DNA of 64,000 bases, from positions 1,054,001 to 1,118,000 of the forward strand of contig NZ_JACETV010000002.1 in the NCBI RefSeq assembly GCF_013912375.1, read 5' to 3'. This DNA is from Emticicia sp. BO119 (lineage in GTDB: Bacteria; Bacteroidota; Bacteroidia; Cytophagales; Spirosomataceae). Below the pieces are notes generated by a model. It had not been told where the DNA came from. It did no database searches and saw only the letters and a program-made list of their open reading frames with translations. Below are positions 8,731 through 17,304 of the stretch, piece by piece; within the stretch, counting starts at the first letter, position 1, and every line of letters starts with the position of its first letter. Position numbers and translations under genes: made by a program.

Positions 8731-9259
8731 GGTAATTAGATAAAACCTTATATTCTCCGCCCATACTTTTTAATATGGCACGCCAGAACTGGTCGGCAGG
8801 GGTATCAAAAATGAAATGAGCATCGGTTTCTGAAACTATCCACGAATTCCGGTTCATTTCATCAACCAATTGCCCTGCTGACCAGCCCGAATAACCAATA
8901 AACAGGCGAATATCATTCTCAGATACCTTACCTATATTTATCAGGGTCTTTACACTCTCAAAATCACCCGACCAGTAGATTCCATTGCCTATATCAACGG
9001 CACCTTCTATCTGGTTGCCTAATCGATGAATAAAATGCAGTGTATTTTGTTCTACGGGGCCTCCAATAAATAAGGGCAGTTCGCCATAAACATTCTCTAT
9101 AACATCATCTAAATGTAAACTGGTAGTCTGATTCAAGACTAAACCAAACGACCCTGTTGAATTATGCTCACATAAAAGTACTACACTTCGTTCAAAATTG
9201 GGGTCACCTAAAAATGGTTCAGCAATTAATAATTTCCCTTTACCCACCGACATATCCAT
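8708..9259 (-). CDS. YqgE/AlgH family protein
   Basis: 183 aa. The N-terminus GKGKLLIAEPFLGDPNFERSV and the GSFGLVLNQ motif are diagnostic of the YqgE/AlgH (UPF0301) family, with GPVEQNTLHFIH and GYSGWSAGQL following. The family is widespread and structurally characterised, but its biochemical role is unsettled. Its 3' end overlaps the convergent amidohydrolase gene tail to tail. Confidence 0.9.
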   Translation of the reverse strand: MDMSVGKGKLLIAEPFLGDPNFERSVVLLCEHNSTGSFGLVLNQTTSLHLDDVIENVYGELPLFIGGPVEQNTLHFIHRLGNQIEGAVDIGNGIYWSGDFESVKTLINIGKVSENDIRLFIGYSGWSAGQLVDEMNRNSWIVSETDAHFIFDTPADQFWRAILKSMGGEYKVLSNYPTDPRLN

Positions 9260-9462
9260 CGAATATTTTTTATAGTATTATTTCTGATTTTATAATTAAC
9301 TCACTTAACATCTGAGATGTTTCCGAACTTTTATAATAGCCCTACAAAATAGAGGTTTTCAAAAGAATGAAAAAACAATTTCTTAAAAAACTTCTGTTGG
9401 AAATCCGAAAATTTTCAGCTATATTGCCTTGCAAATATGAAACCGCTAATCTTAAATGTTGT

Positions 9463-9972
9463 ATGGGCAGGAAAGTTTTAGTTTTAAATGCCGATTATAG
9501 TGCATTAAGTATTTGTACCGTTCCAAAAGCCTTTTCATTGGTTTATCTCGACAAAGCCGAGTTAGTGTCTGACTCCCAGAAAGGCTACCTCCGAACAGTA
9601 GACACCACTTACCCGCTCCCCTCAGTTATACGTCTCCATCGCTATGTAAGTTTACCCTTTAAAGGTGTCATGCTCAGTAGGCAGAATGTATTCAGGCGGG
9701 ACGGTAATAAATGTGTATATTGCGGAAGCCACGAAGACCTCACACTTGACCACGTAACACCAAAATCTAAGGGAGGCAAAACAAACTGGGATAATCTCGT
9801 AACTGCTTGTCGCCGCTGTAACTCCCGAAAAGGCGACCTCTCCCCTGAAGAAGCAAAACTCTCTCTCTCTCGAAAACCTTACAAACCATCTTTTATCATG
9901 TTCCTACGCGATTTCGCAGGCTCTATTGAAGAGAACTGGGTTCCGTTTCTGGGAATAAAGGAAAAAACATAA
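9463..9972 (+). CDS. HNH endonuclease family protein
   Basis: The frame is open from 9367, but homologous Bacteroidota proteins begin at the RKVLVLNADYSAL segment, so the ATG at 9463 was chosen (169 aa). A C-terminal HNH domain is clear: zinc-ligand pairs CVYC (Cys84, Cys87) and CRRC, the LTLDHVTPKSKGG core and NLVTACRRCNSRKGD. The N-terminal 65 residues are the companion domain found in this very widespread lineage of solitary HNH proteins, which are not linked to restriction systems. DNA nicking or cleavage is expected from the fold; the cellular role is unknown. A longer product from 9367 cannot be excluded. Confidence 0.83.
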   Translation: MGRKVLVLNADYSALSICTVPKAFSLVYLDKAELVSDSQKGYLRTVDTTYPLPSVIRLHRYVSLPFKGVMLSRQNVFRRDGNKCVYCGSHEDLTLDHVTPKSKGGKTNWDNLVTACRRCNSRKGDLSPEEAKLSLSRKPYKPSFIMFLRDFAGSIEENWVPFLGIKEKT

Positions 9973-10083
9973 AAGATTGGAAATATACTCATGAGTAGCT
10001 AAGGAATTTATTTTAAGAAACTTACGTTTGCAGTCTATTAATTTGATAGATTTTTAGTGACCTTAAAATAAAAACTTTATAAT

Positions 10084-10638
10084 ATGCTTGAACTTCTCAA
10101 ACAACCCTGGCATTGGTCAGTAGCTGGTGTCATTATTGGTCTATTTGTTCCTTTGCTATTGGTGGTAGGTAATAAGACATTCGGAATATCGTCTTCCATG
10201 AGGCATATCTGTGCGGCAATTCTTCCTGCTAAGATTTCTTACTTTAAATACGATTGGAAAAAGGAAAGCTGGAATCTGACTTTTGTAGCAGGTGTTATCA
10301 TAGGTGGTTGGATAGCATCGCATCTATTGACTAATCCAGCACCTATCAAAATAGCTGATAGCACTAAAGCATACCTGCAATCTATAGGTATTCAGGAGTT
10401 TGGCACTTTAGTGCCTACTGACCTGTTTAGCTGGGAAAACCTGTTTACCCTTCGTGGATTTACCTTTATTGTGGTTGGAGGCTTCTTAGTGGGGTTTGGT
10501 ACACGCTATGCCGGTGGTTGTACTTCGGGGCATTCTATCATGGGCTTATCCAATCTTCAATTACCGTCATTAATCGCTACTATCTGTTTTATGATAGGCG
10601 GGTTTATAGTTACATGGTTAGTTATACCTTATTTATAA
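10084..10638 (+). CDS. YeeE/YedE family transporter, first half (copy 2)
   Basis: 184 aa and clearly paralogous to the 5840 gene: both start with QPW-WxVAG, share NKTFGISSSMRHICAA and the [20 protein letters not shown] motif with its conserved Cys. It would form one half of a thiosulfate-type permease with the next gene (10-base gap). No Crp-type dyad is seen upstream, so this copy may be controlled differently from copy 1. Confidence 0.87.
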   Translation: MLELLKQPWHWSVAGVIIGLFVPLLLVVGNKTFGISSSMRHICAAILPAKISYFKYDWKKESWNLTFVAGVIIGGWIASHLLTNPAPIKIADSTKAYLQSIGIQEFGTLVPTDLFSWENLFTLRGFTFIVVGGFLVGFGTRYAGGCTSGHSIMGLSNLQLPSLIATICFMIGGFIVTWLVIPYL

Positions 10639-10648
10639 TTCAAAGGTT

Positions 10649-11140
10649 ATGAAAGAGATAAAAGACATAGATACTTTAGATTTTGAAACCCAGAATCTGG
10701 CTGATACCTCAACAGAAAAAAGAACAATAGGGAGTCTGATAAAATACCTGATTTTAGGCATTGGCTTTGGGATTGTGTTAGTAAAAGCCGAAGTTATTTC
10801 GTGGTTTCGTATTCAGGAAATGTTTCGTTTAGAGTCATTTCATATGTATGGGGTTATCGGCACAGCCGTAGTCGTTGGAATCATCTCTGTACAAGTTATC
10901 AAGCGTTTCAGGATTAAAAGCCTGAGCGGAGAGCCCATCAGATTAGATGCCAAGCCATTCAGCAAAGGGCAGATTTTCGGTGGTTTATTTTTTGGATTTG
11001 GTTGGGCATTAACGGGTGCCTGCCCAGGGCCAATCTATGCGCAGATAGGCACGGGAGTTACCGTATTTATGGTTACTTTATTGAGTGCCTTAGCCGGAAC
11101 TTGGTTTTATGGCTTAATCAGGAAAAAATTGCCGCATTAA
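10649..11140 (+). CDS. YeeE/YedE family transporter, second half (DUF6691 type, copy 2)
   Basis: 163 aa, the same length as its paralog at 6451 and with the same KAEVISWFRIQEMFR and GWALTGACPGPIYAQIG motifs. The N-terminal 30 residues are hydrophilic and differ most between copies. It completes the second permease pair. Gene order and lengths of the two pairs are the same, so they most likely come from duplication followed by insertion or rearrangement of the 7.1-10.0 kb genes. Confidence 0.86.
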   Translation: MKEIKDIDTLDFETQNLADTSTEKRTIGSLIKYLILGIGFGIVLVKAEVISWFRIQEMFRLESFHMYGVIGTAVVVGIISVQVIKRFRIKSLSGEPIRLDAKPFSKGQIFGGLFFGFGWALTGACPGPIYAQIGTGVTVFMVTLLSALAGTWFYGLIRKKLPH

Positions 11141-11390
11141 AAGAACTATATTTTCCAGATGCAATTTTAAAATTATAAAAAAAGCAAGTAGATCGTGTTG
11201 CCACAATGTCCACAAAATACACAATAGTATTACTTGGTGTCTCAATTGTGTACATCATAGCGAATTTGTGTTATTATAACACAAGTTCTTATTTAAAGTC
11301 AAAAAAATATAATAAAAAGCTAATATATCGTTAGAGAGATGTTAAAATGTTGCGTTACTTTGCTTATTCATTTTTCAATCCTCTAAACAC

Positions 11391-12413
11391 ATGAAAAAAT
11401 TAGTTCTGTTATTATTATTAAGTCCTGTGATACTTTTTGCACAAACCAAAGAGGTAAAGTTAGTCAGAGACGATGCCAATAAAAAAGTAAACGTATTAGT
11501 AGATGGTAAACCATTTACTTCGTACTTCTATCCGGGACCAGACGTGCTTAAAAAAGCGGTTTTGTATCCTGTTTATACTTCTAAAGGGACGGTTATTACC
11601 CGTGGATGGCCTTTAGACCCTCGTCCGGGCGAAAGAGTTGACCATCCGCACCATGTAGGTATCTGGTTGAATTATGAAGATGTAAACGGCCATGATTTCT
11701 GGAACAACTCAAATACGCCTCCGAACCCTAAAGGCACGTATGGTACAATTGTGCATACAGGTATCAAATCAGTAAAATCGGGCAAGAAAGGCTCTTTGGT
11801 TGTAACAGCTGACTGGTTGGACAAAGAAGGTAAACTGATGCTTACAGAAGAAACTACCTATACCTTTCAGGGAACAGCCAACCAACGTATCATAGACAGA
11901 ACCACTACATTGACAGCCGCAGATAAAGAGGTGGTCTTTAAAGACGTGAAAGACGGTATGTTTGCCATGCGTTTGGCGCGTCAACTGGAACACCCATCAA
12001 ATAAAGCTGAAGTATTTACAGATGCCAGTGGGGTGGCTACTAAAGTGCCCGTTTTAGATAATTCAGGTATTACTGGTAGTTATCGTAACAAAGAGGGGAT
12101 AGAAGGAGAAGATACATGGGCAAAACGTTCGGAATGGGTTAATCTCAGAGGGCAGATTGGTGATGAGAAAATCTCGGTAGCTATTATTGACCATCCTAAA
12201 AACCCTGGCTATCCTGCTTACTGGCACTCACGTGGCTATGGTCTTTTCTCAGTGAATCCATTAGGCCAAAAGGTATTCTCTAATGGAAAAGAAACTTTGA
12301 ATCTGACTTTAGCACCTAAGCAATCAACTACTTTCCGCTACCGAGTAGTAGTAACGTCAGGCGAAGTTTCAGATGCTGATTTGAATAAGTTGGAAGCTGA
12401 TTTTGGGAAGTGA
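11391..12413 (+). CDS. PmoA-like (DUF6807) family secreted protein
   Basis: 340 aa with a signal peptide ending in VILFAQ. DHPHHVGIWLNYEDVNGHDFWNN near residue 85 and the downstream beta-rich sequence match the Bacteroidota family annotated as PmoA-like or DUF6807. Despite the name, there is no reason to link it to methane oxidation. In polysaccharide-degrading Bacteroidota, relatives often sit beside sugar-catabolism genes. Here it stands alone, with 250 bases upstream and a palindromic repeat downstream. Family call moderate to good, function unknown. Confidence 0.75.
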   Translation: MKKLVLLLLLSPVILFAQTKEVKLVRDDANKKVNVLVDGKPFTSYFYPGPDVLKKAVLYPVYTSKGTVITRGWPLDPRPGERVDHPHHVGIWLNYEDVNGHDFWNNSNTPPNPKGTYGTIVHTGIKSVKSGKKGSLVVTADWLDKEGKLMLTEETTYTFQGTANQRIIDRTTTLTAADKEVVFKDVKDGMFAMRLARQLEHPSNKAEVFTDASGVATKVPVLDNSGITGSYRNKEGIEGEDTWAKRSEWVNLRGQIGDEKISVAIIDHPKNPGYPAYWHSRGYGLFSVNPLGQKVFSNGKETLNLTLAPKQSTTFRYRVVVTSGEVSDADLNKLEADFGK

Positions 12414-12451
12414 GAGATAATATAGGAATATATTATTTCCGAATTTATTAT

Positions 12452-12563
12452 TCCATAGGGATGATATATCGGTAGAGATTTATAGAGAATTAAAATCTTA
12501 GTCCCTACGGGACTAAGACATTCATTGGGGAAATATTACTACCGATATACCATCCCTACAGGA
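12452..12563. repeat. Nested palindromic (REP-like) intergenic element
   Basis: The outer arms 12452-12475 and 12539-12563 are imperfect inverted repeats carrying TAGGGATGATATATCGGTAG and its complement. Inside is a perfect palindrome CTTAGTCCC / GGGACTAAG (12497-12517). The core TCCCTA-GGGA occurs three times. It lies between convergent genes and may also serve as a terminator. Confidence 0.7.
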
Positions 12564-12579
12564 TTTTATTTTAGCCTCT

Positions 12580-13587
12580 TCACAACATCGCCCCGGTACC
12601 ATTCACATTCGGGAAGATAGGCTTGCCCTTATCTAAATACACACCTGTGGCAGGGTCATTAGAGATAAGGATAGAGCCATCCATATCTACGTAGTCTAAG
12701 AGTGGTAATAATTGCCCGATGGCAGAAATGCCAATACTCGTTTCGGTCATACAGCCACACATTACTTTCATACCTAAAGTTCGGGCTTCAGCGATCATTC
12801 TTCTGGCAGGGGTAAGCCCTCCGCACTTCGCTAATTTTACATTTACGCCGTGGAACCTTCCGAAACATTTCTTTACGTCTTCTTCGATGATGCAACTTTC
12901 GTCGGCTATCAAAGGTAATACCGAGTGTTTCATCACTTCTTCCATTGCGGCATAAGCACCTTTTTCCATCGGTTGTTCGATGAACTCCACATTGAGTTTA
13001 CTGAATTCAATCGAGTTTTTGATGGTTTCTTCTACACCCCAGGCACAGTTGGCATCTACTCTGAAAAGCGCATCGGTATGTTTGCGTAATTCTTTTACGA
13101 TTTCAACATCGTGGTCGGTACCTAATTTGATTTTATAGATAGGGAAATCAAATTCCTGCATTTTCAATACCATTTTCTCAATGGTATCAATACCGATGGT
13201 ATAATTAGAGTAAGGTACTTTATCGATTGAAAGTCCCCATAGTTTATATAATGGTTGACCCTGTTTCTTGCCCCATAAATCCCAGGCGGCCATGTCTAAA
13301 GCACAATGCGCAAAAGGGTTATCTTTCAGATGGGGGTATATCAATGCCCAGAAATCTTCGGGATTCTGTAAATCATAGTTTTCAATTAGCGTTTGGTATT
13401 CGGCCAGTTTATCTCTCATGCCCTCGGCTGTTACACCATAGTAGGGGATAGGAGTAGCCTCTCCATAACCGCTGAATCCGCCATCTTGTAGTTCTACAAT
13501 AAATGCATCAATGTCGTCACGCGAACCATGTGCGATGGTAAAAGTATGCCGCATCTGCAGCTTAAGGATATGAAATTTTAGTTTCAT
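12580..13587 (-). CDS. Dipeptide epimerase (L-Ala-D/L-Glu epimerase type, enolase superfamily)
   Basis: 335 aa. The N-terminal capping domain is followed by a TIM barrel with the enolase-superfamily ligands: the KxK pair in IYKIKLGTD, VDANCAW, IEQPM and ADESC for metal binding, and VKLAKCGG with the second acid/base lysine. This set and spacing are those of the muconate-lactonising subgroup and specifically dipeptide epimerases, which invert the second residue of L-Ala-D-Glu released from peptidoglycan. Substrate range in Bacteroidota varies, so other dipeptides are possible. It lies 70 bases downstream of comB on the same strand. Confidence 0.87.
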   Translation of the reverse strand: MKLKFHILKLQMRHTFTIAHGSRDDIDAFIVELQDGGFSGYGEATPIPYYGVTAEGMRDKLAEYQTLIENYDLQNPEDFWALIYPHLKDNPFAHCALDMAAWDLWGKKQGQPLYKLWGLSIDKVPYSNYTIGIDTIEKMVLKMQEFDFPIYKIKLGTDHDVEIVKELRKHTDALFRVDANCAWGVEETIKNSIEFSKLNVEFIEQPMEKGAYAAMEEVMKHSVLPLIADESCIIEEDVKKCFGRFHGVNVKLAKCGGLTPARRMIAEARTLGMKVMCGCMTETSIGISAIGQLLPLLDYVDMDGSILISNDPATGVYLDKGKPIFPNVNGTGAML

Positions 13588-13657
13588 GATGAAGGATGTA
13601 AAAAATGAGCGATTTAGTGATTGAGTGCTTTTTTACACTCATTCTGTTCAAACCAAT

Positions 13658-14365
13658 CTATAAGTTTACTAATTCGTTTCCACGTAAAATAGGTACTACG
13701 TCGTACAGGTCTTTTTGCAGGCAATAGGCAATGTCTTTATGGATACCTAAGTTTTGCAGGCGACGGATATGAGATGAGTTAGCCAGATAACCAATCAAAT
13801 CGTCCTTGGCCTGTTTATAAAGGCGTAGTGACATGATGGCACTATCTTCAGGTACGAAATATTCGTCTTCCAGTGCTTCAATTAATGCTCCTGCAAATAG
13901 CGTATCCTCAATATTCACACGCCCTTTCCAACCTGCACACAATACCAATACATCGTAAGGTTGTGTTTTTAAATACTTAACTATGGCATTCAGATTTAAA
14001 AAGGCACCTGCTAAAACCTTTACTGCCGAGGCTTTTGCTTTGGTAATTGAATAGGTACCATTGGTAGTAGTCATGGCGATTTTTTCACCGATTAGTCTTT
14101 CGCTCATATAACTGAAGGGCGAATTATCTAATTCAAAGCCTTCTACTTTTTTTGCATTACGTTCAGCAGCAGCAATATAGCCCATTTCCTGAAGTTTCTT
14201 ACATTCTTCTACCGTTTCAACCGGAATAATGCTTTTTACACCATAAGCGAAGCCGGTTATCATACACGAAGTAGCCCGGAAAATATCTGCTATAATTACT
14301 ATTGAATTGTCGATACTATGGAGATGTAATAAATCGGGTGTCAGGCAAACGTCAATATTTTTCAT
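13658..14365 (-). CDS. comB: 2-phosphosulfolactate phosphatase
   Basis: 235 aa. The ComB family is recognised by VVIADIFRATSCMITGFAYG near the N-terminus, AAERNAKKVEGFELDNSP, TTTNGTYS and VLCAGWKGRVNIEDTLFAG. ComB removes phosphate from 2-phosphosulfolactate to give sulfolactate, a step in coenzyme M or sulfonate synthesis. In Bacteroidota, where coenzyme M is not made, the enzyme is thought to serve sulfonolipid or sulfonate metabolism; that link is inference. It is divergent from folA. Confidence 0.88.
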   Translation of the reverse strand: MKNIDVCLTPDLLHLHSIDNSIVIIADIFRATSCMITGFAYGVKSIIPVETVEECKKLQEMGYIAAAERNAKKVEGFELDNSPFSYMSERLIGEKIAMTTTNGTYSITKAKASAVKVLAGAFLNLNAIVKYLKTQPYDVLVLCAGWKGRVNIEDTLFAGALIEALEDEYFVPEDSAIMSLRLYKQAKDDLIGYLANSSHIRRLQNLGIHKDIAYCLQKDLYDVVPILRGNELVNL

Positions 14366-14501
14366 TCAATGGTCGAGAAAAAAAATCAGATAAGCGATTG
14401 GATTATCTGATTTGGCTTTGAGACTAAATTTTGGCAAAGATGCCAAAAAATGCTGTAAAAGCCTATTAAAAAACCTAAATTGCAGGCATAAAAATAAGAT
14501 T

Positions 14502-14996
14502 ATGATTACGATAATAGTAGCAGTAGCCGAAAACGGCGCGATAGGAAAAGACAACCGATTATTATGGAGACTCTCTGATGATTTGAAACAGTTTAAAGCC
14601 CTGACAAGTGGTCATGCCATAATTATGGGCAGAAAAACGTTTGAGTCAATTGGTAAACCTTTACCTAACCGAACCAATATCGTGATTACAAGGCATGGTA
14701 AAGTTTCAGACGATGAATCGGTGATAACAGCTAATTCTATCAAACGTGCCATTGAAATGGCCAAAGAAGTAAAAGGTGAGGATGAAATCTTTATTATTGG
14801 TGGTGGGAATATCTACGAGCAATCTTTGTCTATCACAGATAAAATCATTCTGACCGAAGTAAAAGTGAATATAGAAGGTGATACATTTTTCCCTAAACTG
14901 AATGAAGAGGATTGGAGAGAGGTATCACGAAAATCATATCAGAAGAATGAGAATAACGACCATGATTTTGATATTGTGGAGTTGTTGAGGAAGTAA
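14502..14996 (+). CDS. folA: Dihydrofolate reductase
   Basis: A longer frame starts at 14412, but the family N-terminus is ITIIVAVAENGAIGKDN, giving the ATG at 14502 and 165 aa, a normal DHFR length. The active-site segment LLWRLSDDLKQFKALT, the NADPH-binding MGRKTFESIGKPLPNRTN and the IFIIGGGNIYEQ loop are all present. It reduces dihydrofolate to tetrahydrofolate with NADPH. thyA, a frequent neighbour, is not next to it. A terminator-like hairpin follows at 15041. Confidence 0.95.
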   Translation: MITIIVAVAENGAIGKDNRLLWRLSDDLKQFKALTSGHAIIMGRKTFESIGKPLPNRTNIVITRHGKVSDDESVITANSIKRAIEMAKEVKGEDEIFIIGGGNIYEQSLSITDKIILTEVKVNIEGDTFFPKLNEEDWREVSRKSYQKNENNDHDFDIVELLRK

Positions 14997-15040
14997 GATA
15001 GGAATACGGTGTTTTTAAAGTCCTGAAAATGAACAAATAT

Positions 15041-15071
15041 AGAGACAATGGCATTGCTTTGTCTCTTTTTA
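15041..15071 (+). terminator. Probable terminator after folA
   Basis: AGAGACAA / TTTGTCTCT stem with a loop of about ten bases, then TTTTT. Confidence 0.65.
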
Positions 15072-15079
15072 GATAAAAG

Positions 15080-15106
15080 GTAGGGTTCACAATTTTGAAC
15101 CCCTAC
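15080..15106. repeat. Palindromic repeat between folA and hemB
   Basis: Arms GTAGGGTTCA and TGAACCCCTAC around a short AT-rich centre, with one extra C in the right arm. It resembles dispersed intergenic palindromes of Bacteroidota and may aid termination of hemB from the other strand. Confidence 0.5.
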
Positions 15107-15134
15107 GTGTTTTATGCCCGAAACGCAAATGATT

Positions 15135-16106
15135 CTACGCTTTCAGTTGTGCAAACTCCTTAGCAAAGTAGCTCAGTATCACATTAGCTCCTGCACGTTT
15201 GATGCTTAATAGTAACTCATACATCGCTTTCTGTCCATCAATCCAACCATTTTGTGAGGCAGCTTTAATCATCGCATATTCACCAGAAACATTGTAAGCA
15301 GCTATCGGTAAGGGGAAATTATCTGATAGAGTTTTGATGACATCCAGATAAGAGAAAGCCGGTTTTACCATCAGGAAGTCAGCACCTTCTTCCATATCCA
15401 GTTGTCCTTCTATCAAAGCCTCTTTTACATTGGCTGGGTTCATCTGGTAAGTTTTTTTATCGCCAAATTTAGGGGCAGAATCAAGTGCATCACGGAATGG
15501 GCCATAGAATGCACTGGCATATTTAGCGCAATACGACATGATGCTTATTTCACTAAAGCCTTCATCATCCAATAGCTCACGGATATAACCTACACGACCA
15601 TCCATCATATCTGATGGCCCCAGAATATCTGCTCCGGCACGGGCTTGTGCTAATGCCATTTTGCCCAGTACATCTAAGGTTTCATCGTTCAGAATCTTTC
15701 CGTTTTCTACTATCCCGTCGTGCCCGTCGCTGCTATAAGGGTCTAAGGCAATGTCGGTCATTAGTGCTAAATCCGGGAATTTATTCTTGATTTCGCTTAA
15801 AGCTTTCAGGTAAAGTGTACCCGCTTTATAACTTTCGGTAGCATATTTATCCTTTTTTGATTCAGGATAATTCGGGAACAAACAGATAGATTTAATACCT
15901 AAATCAGTTACTTCTTTGAGTTCTTCAAGGAGCGTATCCAGAGAAAAACGATAGATATTAGGCATTGATTTGATTTCGCTTTTGATGTTGTCGCCTTCCA
16001 TGACAAACATCGGGAAGATAAAGTCATTAACCGAAAGTGTAGTTTCCTGCACTAAATCTCTGATAGCAGCGCTTTTGCGGTTTCTTCGTGGGCGGTGAAT
16101 AAGCAT
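15135..16106 (-). CDS. hemB: Porphobilinogen synthase (delta-aminolevulinate dehydratase)
   Basis: 323 aa, normal length. The N-terminal RPRRNR arm and FIFPMFV segment are typical. The Schiff-base lysine lies in FLMVKPAFSYLD, and the other active-site lysine and metal region are at DIALDPYSSDGHDG. It condenses two 5-aminolevulinate molecules to porphobilinogen in heme synthesis. The metal-site segment DPYSSDGHDG lacks the three cysteines of zinc-dependent enzymes, so this is likely a magnesium-type HemB. It lies 24 bases downstream of the LON-domain gene and is probably cotranscribed. Confidence 0.95.
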   Translation of the reverse strand: MLIHRPRRNRKSAAIRDLVQETTLSVNDFIFPMFVMEGDNIKSEIKSMPNIYRFSLDTLLEELKEVTDLGIKSICLFPNYPESKKDKYATESYKAGTLYLKALSEIKNKFPDLALMTDIALDPYSSDGHDGIVENGKILNDETLDVLGKMALAQARAGADILGPSDMMDGRVGYIRELLDDEGFSEISIMSYCAKYASAFYGPFRDALDSAPKFGDKKTYQMNPANVKEALIEGQLDMEEGADFLMVKPAFSYLDVIKTLSDNFPLPIAAYNVSGEYAMIKAASQNGWIDGQKAMYELLLSIKRAGANVILSYFAKEFAQLKA

Positions 16107-16130
16107 ATATTATGTAATGTTTTAGACTGG

Positions 16131-16760
16131 TTAAAAATTTAAGGCGTCAAATTCCTTAAAATGGCCATTCATTGAAATACGATCTTTGGTTCGTTCAACC
16201 TCTGAAACAATAGGTAAGATTCTTTCAAGGTGCGTCATCAGTATCTTCTGACGCTGGATTTCAGAAGCCACAGTCAATAATTCATATTCTTCATTAACTG
16301 AAAGACCGATTTTATGGGCAATGCGATAACTGAAAGGCTGATATTCGGGTTTGTTGTAATCCACCTTTATTTTCAGTAGCAGATAAAGTCTATCAACCAA
16401 AGTTAATAAAAACGGATTTACGGCTTCATTCAGACCATCATTATCTATAAAATCTACCTCACCACCTGCATAGAGTTTATTTTCAAAAGGATTCTGAAAA
16501 TCTATAATTCTGAAAACCCTTAGCCCTTTGGTTTTAATATCCATACGGCCATCACCATAGCGCTTAGAAAGCTGGGTAATGTGTACTTCTGTTCCGTAAC
16601 CTGCCAGTTTATTATTCACAAAAGTTGGAATTCCGAAACTTGTCTGATTTTCGAGACACTCATTAATCAGTTCCTTATAACGAGGCTCAAAGATATGGAG
16701 ATTCAAATCTTCATGCGGAAAGACTACCAGATTTAGCGGAAAAAGCGGTAAGAAACTCAT
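16131..16760 (-). CDS. LON peptidase substrate-binding domain protein
   Basis: 209 aa. The N-terminus FLPLFPLNLVVFPHEDLNLHIFEPRYKELI is the classic start of the LON N-terminal (PUA-like) domain. GIPTFV and the KGLRVFRI segment follow. No AAA+ ATPase or Ser-Lys peptidase domain is present, so it is a stand-alone substrate-binding-like protein and not Lon protease. Such proteins are common in Bacteroidota and of unknown role. Confidence 0.88.
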   Translation of the reverse strand: MSFLPLFPLNLVVFPHEDLNLHIFEPRYKELINECLENQTSFGIPTFVNNKLAGYGTEVHITQLSKRYGDGRMDIKTKGLRVFRIIDFQNPFENKLYAGGEVDFIDNDGLNEAVNPFLLTLVDRLYLLLKIKVDYNKPEYQPFSYRIAHKIGLSVNEEYELLTVASEIQRQKILMTHLERILPIVSEVERTKDRISMNGHFKEFDALNF

Positions 16761-16801
16761 AGAAGCCCGGTTGGTTTATGAGGATAACCCGAATTTTTGC
16801 A

Positions 16802-17281
16802 TTATTGTTTCGGCGGCAAAGGTTTTTCAACGCTTAGTCCAATCGACATTATGAAAGGAAGGGGGTCTTGCCGCATATATTGTTGAAGCTTGATGGTGTA
16901 CTTTCCCTTTTTAGGAAATTTGTACCCATGGCTTGAGAGCACTTTACTATCCCATATATCGCCTAAACCCTTGCCTAACGGTTTACCTGTTTTGGGCTCA
17001 AATAAAATAACCTGTTCCAGCCGCTTATTAATTAGCTTATTATCCGGCCCGTAAATGTATCGGGTTACATAAAGATTATTGTAGGGATATTGTGAGGCAT
17101 TTCTGACTAACAGATAGATGTCATAAGGGATAGTTTCGTCTTTTACTTCAAAAGTAAAAGACGGAACATCCTTGATATACCAGTTTGTATCTTTAAAATC
17201 TATAAAAGACTTATAAATAGCGTTGCTGTCGCAACCAAAAACACTCAAACAAAGGACGAAGCCTATAATAAGGTTTTTCAT
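16802..17281 (-). CDS. gldH: Gliding motility lipoprotein GldH
   Basis: 159 aa with a lipoprotein signal; the lipobox ends at Cys17 (SVFGC). The body DTNWYIKDVPSFTFEV, YNNLYVTRYIYGP and LGKGLGDIWDSKV matches GldH, a lipoprotein needed for gliding in Flavobacterium and found next to the RicT-like gene in many Bacteroidota, as here. GldH is thought to act with the envelope gliding/type IX machinery; its exact function is unknown. Presence does not prove that this organism glides. Confidence 0.9.
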   Translation of the reverse strand: MKNLIIGFVLCLSVFGCDSNAIYKSFIDFKDTNWYIKDVPSFTFEVKDETIPYDIYLLVRNASQYPYNNLYVTRYIYGPDNKLINKRLEQVILFEPKTGKPLGKGLGDIWDSKVLSSHGYKFPKKGKYTIKLQQYMRQDPLPFIMSIGLSVEKPLPPKQ

Positions 17282-17304
17282 TAAGCAAATGTATTTGAAA
17301 CCTG

